Of a stretch of DNA of 10,551 nt, positions 1 through 6,322 are shown piece by piece (the first letter of the stretch is position 1; every line of letters starts with the position of its first letter). Below the pieces are notes generated by a model. It saw only the letters and a program-made list of their open reading frames with translations, ran no database searches and was not told the DNA's origin. The DNA comes from Synergistaceae bacterium. GTDB lineage: Bacteria; Synergistota; Synergistia; Synergistales; Aminobacteriaceae. The DNA is taken from positions 1-10,551 of the forward strand of contig JAFVEW010000003.1 of assembly GCA_017475805.1 (NCBI GenBank), given 5' to 3'. A program made the translations under genes and the position numbers.

Positions 1-41
1 GGAAGACTCACGTTAAGCACTTCCTGCAAACAAATTCAGAT

Positions 42-1265
42 TTATTTTCTGCGATATTTCGTTAAGTCTATTGCAACTGCGACCGCGATGATAACGCCTT
101 TGATAACCTGCTGCCACATCGGCGATACGTTTATAAACTGAAGGCCGTACTGAATAATCGTGAAGATTAAAACGCCCATGACAATGCCGCCGACTTTTCC
201 GATACCGCCGCTAAGTGAAACACCGCCGACGACGCAGGCCGCAATAGCGTCAAGTTCGTAGCCGTTGCCGTAGTTGTTAGTAGCTCCGGCTGTACGAGCA
301 GCTTCAAGAACGCCCGCAATACCGTAAAGGCATGAAGCAAGAATGAAAATTCCCATGATGTTTCTGAAAACGTTAATACCCGCAACGACTGCCGCCTCAC
401 GATTGCCGCCGATAGCGTAAACATTTTTGCCGAACACGGTTTTATTCAAAACAAACCAAATTATTATGCAGATTACAACGGCAATAGGGATCAAAATCGA
501 AATTCCGGGGAAGCCTTTATAAATCCCTTGAAAGATTCTCATTTGGCCAAGCTGCGCGAAATCGGGTCTGATTCCTCCGATAGGCTGTGAGTTGTTGGGC
601 GGCATGTCGAAGTAGAGCGAACAAGCTCCGTAGATAATAACCTGAGTCGCAAGAGTCGCTATGAACGGGTGCATGTCGTATTTCGCAACTAAAAAGCCGT
701 TTAACGCTCCGAAAATCATACAAGCAACGATAGCAATAATTATCGGCATCCAAACCTGAACTTGCGGAAGATCGGGGAAGAATCTATTTGCATATGTTGC
801 CGTCTGTAACATTGAAGCCGATATAACAGAAGCAAGGCCGACCATACGACCGGCGGAAAGGTCTGTGCCTGCGATTAAAAGCGTGAAACAAATTCCGAGA
901 GCCATTATCAATTTCGTTGAAGACTGAGTGAGAATATCGAGTGCAACACGAATCTGCATGAAGCGCGGCTGTAAGATACAAATTACAACGACAAGCACTA
1001 ACATTGCTAATAAAATCGCGTTGTTCGTGAGAAATTCACTGAAAGATTTGCTTCCTAAATCTAAATCGCCTTCTGTCTTTGCCTTTGACATAAAGCCTTT
1101 TAACGCAAAGCCAAGCCCTATAATGATTAAAAATACGGGAAGGTCATAAATTTTCCTTGCAAGCCCAAGCGGCTCCTTTGCAAAGTAAAGAATTATTCCC
1201 AAAGCCAAGACAATAAGTCCGCCGACTGTGAACAGCTTTTTTGTTTTTGAAACGTTTTCTGCCAT
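42..1265 (-). CDS. mglC: Galactose/methyl-galactoside ABC transporter permease (MglC)
   Basis: Inner-membrane permease of the galactose/glucose ABC importer, in the BPD_transp_2 (ribose/galactose) family. The 407 residues are mostly hydrophobic helices. Family landmarks include GTDLSAGRMVGLAS near residues 132-145, the cytoplasmic coupling loop with AIGGNREAAVVAGI near 285-298, and the glycine-rich VVGGVSLSGGIGKVGG stretch near 343-358. It ends in a basic tail (KYRRK). The usual MglC is about 335 residues; this one carries roughly 70 extra N-terminal residues with two predicted membrane segments (about 12-27 and 42-58) and a charged linker. The ATG has an AGGAG about 13 bases upstream, a rather long spacing. 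It is the last gene of the mgl operon visible here, separated from mglA by 110 bases that contain heptamer repeats. Family assignment is firm; the exact sugar is inferred from the neighbouring binding proteins. Confidence 0.93.
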   Translation of the reverse strand: MAENVSKTKKLFTVGGLIVLALGIILYFAKEPLGLARKIYDLPVFLIIIGLGFALKGFMSKAKTEGDLDLGSKSFSEFLTNNAILLAMLVLVVVICILQPRFMQIRVALDILTQSSTKLIMALGICFTLLIAGTDLSAGRMVGLASVISASMLQTATYANRFFPDLPQVQVWMPIIIAIVACMIFGALNGFLVAKYDMHPFIATLATQVIIYGACSLYFDMPPNNSQPIGGIRPDFAQLGQMRIFQGIYKGFPGISILIPIAVVICIIIWFVLNKTVFGKNVYAIGGNREAAVVAGINVFRNIMGIFILASCLYGIAGVLEAARTAGATNNYGNGYELDAIAACVVGGVSLSGGIGKVGGIVMGVLIFTIIQYGLQFINVSPMWQQVIKGVIIAVAVAIDLTKYRRK

Positions 1266-1295
1266 GATTAAAATTTTTCTCCTTTCACTTTTTTT

Positions 1296-1371
1296 AGTTA
1301 GGAGTGAGGGGCTAGAGTTGAGGAGTGATTTTATTTTTTCATTCCTAATTCCTAATTCCTAACTCCTAATT
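1296..1371. repeat. Degenerate heptamer repeat forming an inverted pair (mglA-mglC gap)
   Basis: Positions 1341-1371 read as four 7-base units in tandem: ATTCCTA three times, then ACTCCTA, then ATT. The left arm (1296-1328) is the same kind of degenerate heptamer on the other strand (its reverse complement contains ACTCCTC, AACTCTA, ACTCCTA). TTAGGAGT (1298-1305) can pair with ACTCCTAA (1362-1369), so a transcript could fold back across a T-rich centre. Related heptamers occur at 10331-10377. They resemble, in form only, the short tandem heptamer repeats known from cyanobacteria. The element lies inside the operon, and there is no T-tract placed as in an intrinsic terminator. Confidence 0.75.
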
Positions 1372-1375
1372 GCTT

Positions 1376-2908
1376 TTACGCGGCGTTGTTATGAGTCGCG
1401 AACTGAGTCGCGAGTGCCATAATTTTTTCTTGAGTATATTCGCCTTTGTTCAAGAAGCCTGTTACGCGGCCTTCGCACATTACCATAATTCGATCCGACA
1501 TTCCCATTAATTCAGGCATTTCTGACGAGATCATGATAATTGAACGGCCAAGCGAAATTTGTTCGAGCATGATGTTATAAATTTCATACTTAGCTCCGAC
1601 GTCAATTCCGCGTGTAGGTTCGTCAAGAATCAAAATATCCGAGTTCGTTAAAAGCCAGCGAGCTATTAAAACTTTCTGCTGATTTCCGCCTGAAAGATTC
1701 TGAATTAAAGTCTGAAGGCTTGGAGTCTTGACGTTTAATTTTTTACATTCTTCGTCAGCTTCAACGCGCATTTTTCTTTCATTCAAAATTCCCAAGTTCG
1801 CATAATGTTTCTGATTAGCTATGACGGTATTCTCTAAAATCGGCAAAATTCCAAAAATTCCCGTCGCTCTGCGTTCTTCAGTTAAAAGTGCGAGACCTTT
1901 TGATTTGGCAAAGCCGGGATTTTTATTCGTATATTTCGCGCCGTTGAGATAAATTTCACCTGACGCAATGCCTCTAAGACCGAACAAAGCTTCAACAAAT
2001 TCTGTTCTCTGAGCTCCGACAAGTCCGCCGATCCCTAAAATTTCCTGTTTATGAAGTTCAAAGCTGACATCTTGGAAAGATTTTTTCAGCGGCGAGCAGA
2101 CATGTTCAACTTTCAAAACTACTTCGCTGCTCGGTGTGCCTTCACGCGGCGGGAACTGGTTAGTCATTTCGCGTCCGACCATCTGCTTAATTATGAAGTC
2201 GATCGTTAATTTCTCGCCTGTAGCCTTATCCGTAACCGGCCAAGTGCCGACATACTGACCGTCGCGCATGATTGTAACTTCGTCGGAAATTTCGAGAATC
2301 TCTTTCATTTTGTGAGAAATATAAATGAAAGCAACTCCCTGAGCTCTAAGTCTATTGATAATCTTGAAAAGATGTTCGACTTCTCTGTCTGAAAGAGAAG
2401 ACGTCGGCTCGTCAAGAATTATTATTTTAGCTTTCATGTCGACAGCGCGGGCGATTTCCATCATCTGAAGAATAGCGGCGGACTGCTCACCTGCAAGCGC
2501 AAGAGGATCAACGTCAAGCTCTAAATCTTCAAATAATGCCTTAGTCTTGTCATACATTGCTTTATGATCAACGACTCCCATGTGCCCTGGAAATCTTCCT
2601 AAGTAAACATTTTCCATGACTGAACGGAAACGAATCGGGTGAAGTTCCTGATGAACCATTGCGATGCCCTGATCCATTGCCTGACGCGCTGAATGAATGT
2701 TAGCTTTTTTGCCTTCGAGATAAATTTCGCCGCCGTCGGGATTATAAATTCCGAAAAGACATTTCATTAACGTTGACTTTCCTGCGCCGTTCTCACCCAT
2801 GAGAGCGTGAACAGTTCCGGCTCTGACGTTAAGATTAACATTATCGAGAGCTTTTACGCCGGGAAATGTCTTCGTTATGTTTTTCATTTCGAGTAAATAA
2901 TCGCTCAC
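1376..2908 (-). CDS. mglA: Galactose/methyl-galactoside ABC transporter ATP-binding protein (MglA)
   Basis: Cytoplasmic ATPase of the galactose importer: 510 residues, the normal length for the tandem two-domain sugar ATPases (MglA/RbsA/XylG). Domain 1 has Walker A GENGAGKST (38-46) and Walker B IIILDEP (162-168). Its signature region (about 138-152) is degenerate, without LSGGQ. Domain 2 has the family's degenerate P-loop GGLVGAQRT (294-302), an intact signature LSGGNQQKV (405-413) and Walker B ILILDEP (425-431). In this family one composite site is usually impaired, so the pattern is expected. The start is a GTG at 2908 that overlaps the upstream binding-protein stop by four bases (GTGA). 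A good AGAGGTGAG lies just upstream, which indicates translational coupling. In the operon it sits between the second mglB and mglC. Confidence 0.96.
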   Translation of the reverse strand: MSDYLLEMKNITKTFPGVKALDNVNLNVRAGTVHALMGENGAGKSTLMKCLFGIYNPDGGEIYLEGKKANIHSARQAMDQGIAMVHQELHPIRFRSVMENVYLGRFPGHMGVVDHKAMYDKTKALFEDLELDVDPLALAGEQSAAILQMMEIARAVDMKAKIIILDEPTSSLSDREVEHLFKIINRLRAQGVAFIYISHKMKEILEISDEVTIMRDGQYVGTWPVTDKATGEKLTIDFIIKQMVGREMTNQFPPREGTPSSEVVLKVEHVCSPLKKSFQDVSFELHKQEILGIGGLVGAQRTEFVEALFGLRGIASGEIYLNGAKYTNKNPGFAKSKGLALLTEERRATGIFGILPILENTVIANQKHYANLGILNERKMRVEADEECKKLNVKTPSLQTLIQNLSGGNQQKVLIARWLLTNSDILILDEPTRGIDVGAKYEIYNIMLEQISLGRSIIMISSEMPELMGMSDRIMVMCEGRVTGFLNKGEYTQEKIMALATQFATHNNAA

Positions 2909-3903
2909 TTGTTCTCACCTCTCGTAACTTTTTGATAAGGAATCCAGATATATTTATTATCCGTGATTTCGTAGCCGATTGATTTAACGTCGCCGCCAGT
3001 CGCAAGAGCGTTAGCTAATCTCACAGCCGCAGCGCCCTGGTTATCAGCGTCATTAAGGACTGTTCCGAGCATTTCACCCTTGTCCATAGCGTCAAGAGCT
3101 GAGGCGTTTGCATCAACACCGACAACGGGAATATAAAAATCAGAATTACCCTTGTTATAGTCGCTATTCTTCAGCGCTTCTATAGCTCCCAAGGCCATTT
3201 CGTCATTATTAGCGATGACAGCTTCGATATTTTCAGGACCGATTGCCATTGTAAAGGCGTTCATAATCTGCATAGCCTGAAGTTTATCCCAATTAGCTAT
3301 TGCGCTTGCTATTTCAACTGGCTCAAAGCCCGCATTTTTAATCGCTTCGACAGAATATTTTGAACGCAAAATCATATCTTGATGTCCGTTTTGGCCTTTT
3401 AACAAAACAAATTGAATTTTTCTGTCATGATTTTTATCGGCTTCGGGGTGTGCTTTGAAATATTCCGCGATTAATTCTCCGGCTTCAGTGCCTGATTCTT
3501 CGGCTTTAGCTCCGACATAATAAGCCTTTTCATAAGAAGCTAACATTTCTTCAGTCGGCTCTCTATTTATAAAAACTACAGGAATATTTTTTTCTTTAGC
3601 TTTATCAATAAGCGACTGAGCTGCCATTCTGTCAACAGGGTTAATGATTAAGACGTTTACACCATCATTAATAAAAGCGTCAATCTGTTCATTTTGAGTT
3701 GTTTGGTCGTCGCGGCCGTCAGCGATTTCGATTTTTGCGCCGAGTTTTTCGCTTTCAGCACTCATTGCGTTTCTAAATCTAAGCATGAAGGCGTCGTTAA
3801 ATCTGTAAATGCACGCACCAATTTTTATTTCGTCTGCTTGAGCTAAAACTGAAAAAGAAAAAATTAAAAGGAAAGTTAATGAGATTAAAAATATCTTACG
3901 CAA
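2905..3903 (-). CDS. mglB: Second periplasmic galactose/glucose-binding protein (MglB paralogue), TTG start
   Basis: A 332-residue periplasmic sugar-binding protein, clearly related to the 338-residue MglB just upstream and collinear with it from about residue 30 to the end. I place the start at TTG 3903-3901. A strong GAGGTGA lies 7-8 bases upstream, and the product begins MRKIFLISLTFLLIF, a typical signal peptide ending at AQA/DE. The only upstream in-frame ATG (3960) lies inside the terminator hairpin and would add a 19-residue tail before the signal peptide, so it is very unlikely. Sugar-site residues match MglB: IYRFNDAF, INPVDR, GHQDMILR, ANWDK, ANNDEMA, VDANA and LNDADNQ. The calcium loop is DKNHDRKIQ, with the canonical Gly replaced by Arg. 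Its stop overlaps the mglA start. Its codons look less biased than those of the first copy, consistent with lower expression. Confidence 0.92.
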   Translation of the reverse strand: MRKIFLISLTFLLIFSFSVLAQADEIKIGACIYRFNDAFMLRFRNAMSAESEKLGAKIEIADGRDDQTTQNEQIDAFINDGVNVLIINPVDRMAAQSLIDKAKEKNIPVVFINREPTEEMLASYEKAYYVGAKAEESGTEAGELIAEYFKAHPEADKNHDRKIQFVLLKGQNGHQDMILRSKYSVEAIKNAGFEPVEIASAIANWDKLQAMQIMNAFTMAIGPENIEAVIANNDEMALGAIEALKNSDYNKGNSDFYIPVVGVDANASALDAMDKGEMLGTVLNDADNQGAAAVRLANALATGGDVKSIGYEITDNKYIWIPYQKVTRGENK

Positions 3904-3919
3904 GAAAAATTCACCTCTC
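3903..3919 (-). promoter_or_regulatory. Ribosome binding site deciding the TTG start of the second mglB
   Basis: On the minus strand AGAGGTGAA precedes TTTTTC and then TTG at 3903. The 7-base GAGGTGA core matches the anti-Shine-Dalgarno sequence well and sits at standard spacing. The same core precedes the GTG of mglA. The competing ATG at 3960 has no comparable site because the sequence upstream of it is the 3' end of the previous gene. Confidence 0.8.
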
Positions 3920-3930
3920 GTTCTACTATT

Positions 3931-3957
3931 AAAAGAAACCCCCGCGAAAAACGGGGG
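3931..3957 (-). terminator. Intrinsic terminator/attenuator between the two mglB genes
   Basis: On the minus strand CCCCCG (3957-3952) and CGGGGG (3944-3939) form a perfect 6-base GC stem around a 7-base loop, followed by TTTCTTTT (3938-3931). This is a standard intrinsic terminator placed about 18 bases after the first mglB stop. The downstream genes have no convincing promoter in the 70-base gap, so partial read-through is the likely way they are expressed. High binding protein and low ATPase/permease output is common in binding-protein-dependent transport operons. Confidence 0.88.
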
Positions 3958-3974
3958 CATTAAACTTCAAAATT

Positions 3975-4991
3975 CTATTTCATGAATTCTTTGTAATTTT
4001 CGACGGTAACAGGTCTGTAAGGAATCCAAATATATTTTCCGTCGGTGATCTTGTAGCCGATTGCTTCTTCAGTTACTGCGCCGCCGTCAGCTGCGATTAC
4101 CGCGACTTTAACAGCTGCGAAACCCTGGTTGTCAGCATCGTTAAGAACTGTGCCGAGCATCTCGCCTTTGCTCATTGCTTCAAGAGCAGGTGCTGTAGCG
4201 TCAACGCCTACGACAGGAACGTATTTTGAAGCGTCGCCAAGATTATAACCTTCAGCTTTGAGAGCTTCGATCGCGCCGAGAGCCATATCATCATTGTTGG
4301 CAAGGACTGCCTCGATGTTATCAACGCCGACAGCTGAAATAAAGCCCTTCATTTTGTCAGTAGCCTGAACTTTGTCCCAGTTAGCTGTGTCGCTGCCAAG
4401 CTCGACGATTTCAAAGCCGCCTTCTTTCATGGCTTTCGTTGAATATTCTGTACGGAGAACTGCGTCCTGATGTCCCTGTTCGCCGCGAAGCATGATGTAC
4501 TGGATTTTTCCGTCTTTGTTTTTGTCTGCTTCGGGATGTGATTTGAAGTAATCAACGATAATCTGGCCTGACTGAGTTCCTGACTCTTCAGCTTTTGCAC
4601 CGACGTACCAAATTTTGTCATAAGCGTTCATGACTTCGGCGTAAGGTTCGCGGTTAATGAAAACGATAGGAAGACCTTCGGCCTTTGCTTTGTTCATAAG
4701 AGGCTCGGCTGCTGTACGGTCAACGGGGTTGACGATGAGAGCGTTTGAACCTTTTGAAATATAAGCGTCAACTTGGTCATTCTGCATAGGCTGGCGGTTC
4801 TGCGAGTCAACGATCTCAAGCTCGCCGCCCTGACGTTCCATCTCTGCGCGCATTGCGTTACGAACGCCGGTCATGAATGTGTCATCGAACTTGTAAATGC
4901 AAGCACCGACGAGAGCGTCTGTGGCTGCAAAAGCTGCGACTGCTGAAACTGCTAAAACGACTGCTGCTAATACTACAACATGTTTTTTCAT
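3975..4991 (-). CDS. mglB: Periplasmic galactose/glucose-binding protein (MglB)
   Basis: High-affinity periplasmic receptor that delivers galactose or glucose to MglAC. It has 338 residues with a signal peptide (MKK, hydrophobic core, cleavage after AFA near residue 22) and no lipobox cysteine. Residues matching the Escherichia coli galactose/glucose-binding protein can be read directly: Tyr33, Asp37 and Phe39 in IYKFDDTF; NPVDR (88-92); His174, Asp176 and Arg180 in GHQDAVLR; Trp205 in ANWDK; Asn233 in ANNDD; Asp264 in GVDA; Asn284 in LNDADNQ. The calcium loop DKNKDGKIQ (156-164) keeps Asp, Asn, Asp, Lys and Gln at alternate positions. The ATG is preceded by AGGAGG, 13 bases away. It is the first gene of the mgl operon, behind its own promoter and ahead of a terminator, and its strongly biased codons suggest high expression. 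Confidence 0.96.
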   Translation of the reverse strand: MKKHVVVLAAVVLAVSAVAAFAATDALVGACIYKFDDTFMTGVRNAMRAEMERQGGELEIVDSQNRQPMQNDQVDAYISKGSNALIVNPVDRTAAEPLMNKAKAEGLPIVFINREPYAEVMNAYDKIWYVGAKAEESGTQSGQIIVDYFKSHPEADKNKDGKIQYIMLRGEQGHQDAVLRTEYSTKAMKEGGFEIVELGSDTANWDKVQATDKMKGFISAVGVDNIEAVLANNDDMALGAIEALKAEGYNLGDASKYVPVVGVDATAPALEAMSKGEMLGTVLNDADNQGFAAVKVAVIAADGGAVTEEAIGYKITDGKYIWIPYRPVTVENYKEFMK

Positions 4992-5044
4992 GGTGAATAA
5001 TAAACCTCCTGAAAAAAATTTTTAATTTTAAGTTTTTGGATTAG

Positions 5045-5095
5045 TGGTAATATTATAAAAGAAAATTCATAAAAAAAATTACGTAAGTTACGCAA
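5045..5095 (-). promoter_or_regulatory. mgl operon promoter with operator-like palindrome at -42
   Basis: A perfect TATAAT lies on the minus strand at 5057-5052, which predicts a transcript start near 5045 and a 53-base leader for mglB. The -35 region (about 5075-5080, reading AATTTT) does not resemble TTGACA. A 17-base imperfect palindrome, TTGCGTAACTTACGTAA on the minus strand (5095-5079), has 8-base half-sites around a central base and one mismatch. It is centred at about -42. A good -10, a poor -35 and a dyad at -42 is the arrangement of a class II activated promoter. The activator is not encoded in the window. Confidence 0.55.
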
Positions 5096-5178
5096 AATTT
5101 TTCAAAATTTAGGATAACAGAATTAAGGAATTTCAAATTCATAAATTTTGATTACCGCGAGAAAATTTTAAGATTTTT

Positions 5179-5201
5179 GTAGTAATAAATGTAGTAATAA
5201 A
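5179..5201. repeat. Direct repeat, two copies of GTAGTAATAAA
   Basis: GTAGTAATAAA occurs at 5179-5189 and again at 5191-5201, giving a 12-base period. It lies between the end of xth and the mgl promoter in very AT-rich DNA. It could be part of a regulator site or chance in AT-rich sequence. Confidence 0.45.
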
Positions 5202-5226
5202 AAATAACTCCCGGATAGCTCCGAGA
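5202..5226 (-). terminator. Terminator-like hairpin after xth
   Basis: On the minus strand CTCGGA (5225-5220), loop GCTA, TCCGGG (5215-5210) gives six pairs including one G-U. It is followed by AG and then TTATTTTTT. It starts about 18 bases after the xth stop, where an intrinsic terminator is expected. On the plus strand the same hairpin is followed by a shorter T-run, but no plus-strand gene ends here. Confidence 0.55.
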
Positions 5227-5242
5227 ATTTTTCGCGTGAGAA

Positions 5243-6010
5243 TTATAACATATTTACGTCTAAGAGCAGAGGCGTGTGGTCTGAAGGTCTTTCCCAAGTT
5301 CGCGGCCTGACGTCAACGTAGCAGTTTTTAATTTTTGCGGCGAAACTTTCAGACGCTAACATATGGTCAATTCTCCAGCCGATTTTTCTTTCGAAGGCAC
5401 TTTTGACTCGATAATCATAAAACGTAAAGACATCAGGGTTTTTATTAAATTTTCTAAACATGTCAACTAAATTTGATTTTGAATCTCTAAAGACTTTGCG
5501 AATCTCCTCGCAGACGCAAACATGATCGCGTTTTTTTTCAGGATTAGTTACGTCAATATCCTCAGGCGCAACATTCAAATCTCCGAGCCATAAAAAATTT
5601 TTATTTTCATTAGCCTCAACTATATTTTTAACCCTTGTAAAAAATTTTTTCTTTGTTTCAAAGTCAGGGTGCGTGATTTCTTTTCCTTGCGGAACATAAG
5701 TATTCAAAATTTTTAAGTCTCTATATTCAAGCGTCAGGATACGAGTATCAAATTCGCCGTCGTTAAAGCCGAAATTAACTTTTATGTTTTCAAAATTTTT
5801 TTTGACGATTGCCGCGACACCGTTATAACTTTTCTGGCCGTGATAAAAACTTTTGTAATTAAGCTCAGAAAAAAAATCTTCGGGGAAAAATTCATCTTGA
5901 GTTTTCGTCTCCTGCATGAATAAAAAATCAGGCTTAATTTCGTTTAGCCAACGTTCTAAAATCGGCAGACGAGTCCTCACGGAATTTACATTGAAAGTTG
6001 CAATAAGCAT
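5243..6010 (-). CDS. xth: Exodeoxyribonuclease III (AP endonuclease family)
   Basis: DNA-repair enzyme of the exonuclease III/AP endonuclease family, which cuts 5' of abasic sites and trims 3' ends in base-excision repair. Its 255 residues are full length for the bacterial form. Catalytic and metal residues are all readable: Asn7 in FNVNSVR, Glu34 in QETK, SYNGVA (61-66), Tyr105 in NTYVPQG, Asp144 and Asn146 in GDLNVAP, the YDYR block near 198-201, Asp215 in GWRIDHM, and Ser-Asp-His 243-245 in RPSDHTP. The ATG at 6010 has AGGAGAG upstream at normal spacing. The gene stands alone on the minus strand, with a hairpin after its stop and the divergent small-ORF transcript on its other side. Confidence 0.96.
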   Translation of the reverse strand: MLIATFNVNSVRTRLPILERWLNEIKPDFLFMQETKTQDEFFPEDFFSELNYKSFYHGQKSYNGVAAIVKKNFENIKVNFGFNDGEFDTRILTLEYRDLKILNTYVPQGKEITHPDFETKKKFFTRVKNIVEANENKNFLWLGDLNVAPEDIDVTNPEKKRDHVCVCEEIRKVFRDSKSNLVDMFRKFNKNPDVFTFYDYRVKSAFERKIGWRIDHMLASESFAAKIKNCYVDVRPRTWERPSDHTPLLLDVNML

Positions 6011-6047
6011 AAAAATTTTCTCTCCTGTTTCTTAAATTTCAGTCGAG

Positions 6048-6057
6048 ATTATATAAT
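6048..6057. promoter_or_regulatory. Overlapping divergent -10 elements
   Basis: The palindrome ATTATATAAT contains TATAAT on the plus strand (6052-6057) and TATAAT on the minus strand (6053-6048). The plus copy predicts a start near 6064, with a weak -35 (TTCTTA, 6029-6034) 17 bases upstream. The minus copy predicts a start near 6041, giving an xth leader of about 30 bases, with no good -35. RNA polymerase cannot occupy both at once, so the two transcripts may compete. Confidence 0.5.
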
Positions 6058-6063
6058 ATTGTT

Positions 6064-6139
6064 CACGAGGGAGTCCCAGACGAAGCACAGGGGTTCGTCA
6101 TTCGGCGGGAAGCTGCCCTGTGGATTGAGGTGAAATGTT
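6064..6139 (+). promoter_or_regulatory. Structured 5' leader (possible pseudoknot) of the small ORF
   Basis: Two perfect complementary pairs interlock. GACGAA (6079-6084) pairs with TTCGTC (6094-6099), and the loop between them contains CACAGGG (6086-6092), which is the exact complement of CCCTGTG (6116-6122). A small CGGC/GCTG hairpin (6103-6106/6112-6115) fits in the remaining loop. Together they form an H-type pseudoknot, or two exclusive folds, ending five bases before the GAGGTGA ribosome site (6127-6133). I could not match it to a riboswitch, 6S, SRP, tmRNA or RNase P consensus that I know. A role in controlling the small ORF is inferred. Confidence 0.45.
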
Positions 6140-6322
6140 GTGGCTGATAAAAAAGTCAAACGAAAAGCCAAAAAGAAGCAGCGGCGAAGTCTTTTCTCCA
6201 GAATTGATATTCTCGCAGCTGCTTTGTATTGGTGCGTTAAAACAGTCCTTCTATTGATCGACTGGTTTGCTCGTTAAATTAACTAGTGAAAACGTACTTT
6301 TCGAGGGTTGGCTAACTCCCTC
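6067..6322 (+). other. Long-range complementary pair flanking the small ORF
   Basis: GAGGGAGT (6067-6074), three bases from the predicted transcript start, is the exact reverse complement of ACTCCCTC (6315-6322), 38 bases after the small-ORF stop. The 3' copy can alternatively pair locally with GAGGG (6303-6307). Such switchable 5'-3' pairing could close the whole transcript into a domain or hold it in a translation-inactive form. No T-tract follows the 3' hairpin, so it is not a clear terminator. Functional meaning is inference. Confidence 0.4.
6140..6277 (+). CDS. Small basic single-membrane-segment protein, 45 residues, unknown function
   Basis: An unrecognised short gene starting at GTG 6140 and ending at TAA 6275-6277. 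GAGGTGA (6127-6133) sits six bases before the GTG, an excellent match and spacing. An in-frame stop lies just upstream, so this is the only start. The product begins MADKKVKRKAKKKQRR: ten of its first 16 residues are Lys or Arg. It continues with a hydrophobic stretch of about 20 residues (about 22-43, LAAALYWCVKTVLLL in its core) and ends DWFAR. This predicts a small inner-membrane protein with its basic end in the cytoplasm, or a cationic membrane-active peptide. The 5' leader may be a pseudoknot, and 5' and 3' blocks of the transcript are complementary. It could be a membrane microprotein, a type I toxin or a leader peptide; none is shown. Confidence 0.55.
   Translation: MADKKVKRKAKKKQRRSLFSRIDILAAALYWCVKTVLLLIDWFAR

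Noticed and set aside
1..41. Hairpin GGAAG/CTTCC after mglC
   Set aside because: Five outer pairs with mismatches inside, cut by the window edge; the following bases are not visible, so no terminator can be claimed.
928..1149. 73-residue plus-strand ORF inside mglC, and similar antisense or out-of-frame ORFs elsewhere
   Set aside because: They lie fully within well-identified genes, lack good ribosome sites and have compositions expected of shadow frames.
1376..2908. Degenerate signature and P-loop in MglA as signs of a broken gene
   Set aside because: The MglA/RbsA family normally has such asymmetric sites, and the frame is intact with full length.
6135..6257. Overlapping ATG-started 40-codon ORF in another frame of the small-gene region
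   Set aside because: Its ATG is only one base from the end of GAGGTGA, too close for normal initiation, and its product has no clear membrane or domain pattern. GTG 6140 in the other frame has ideal spacing.
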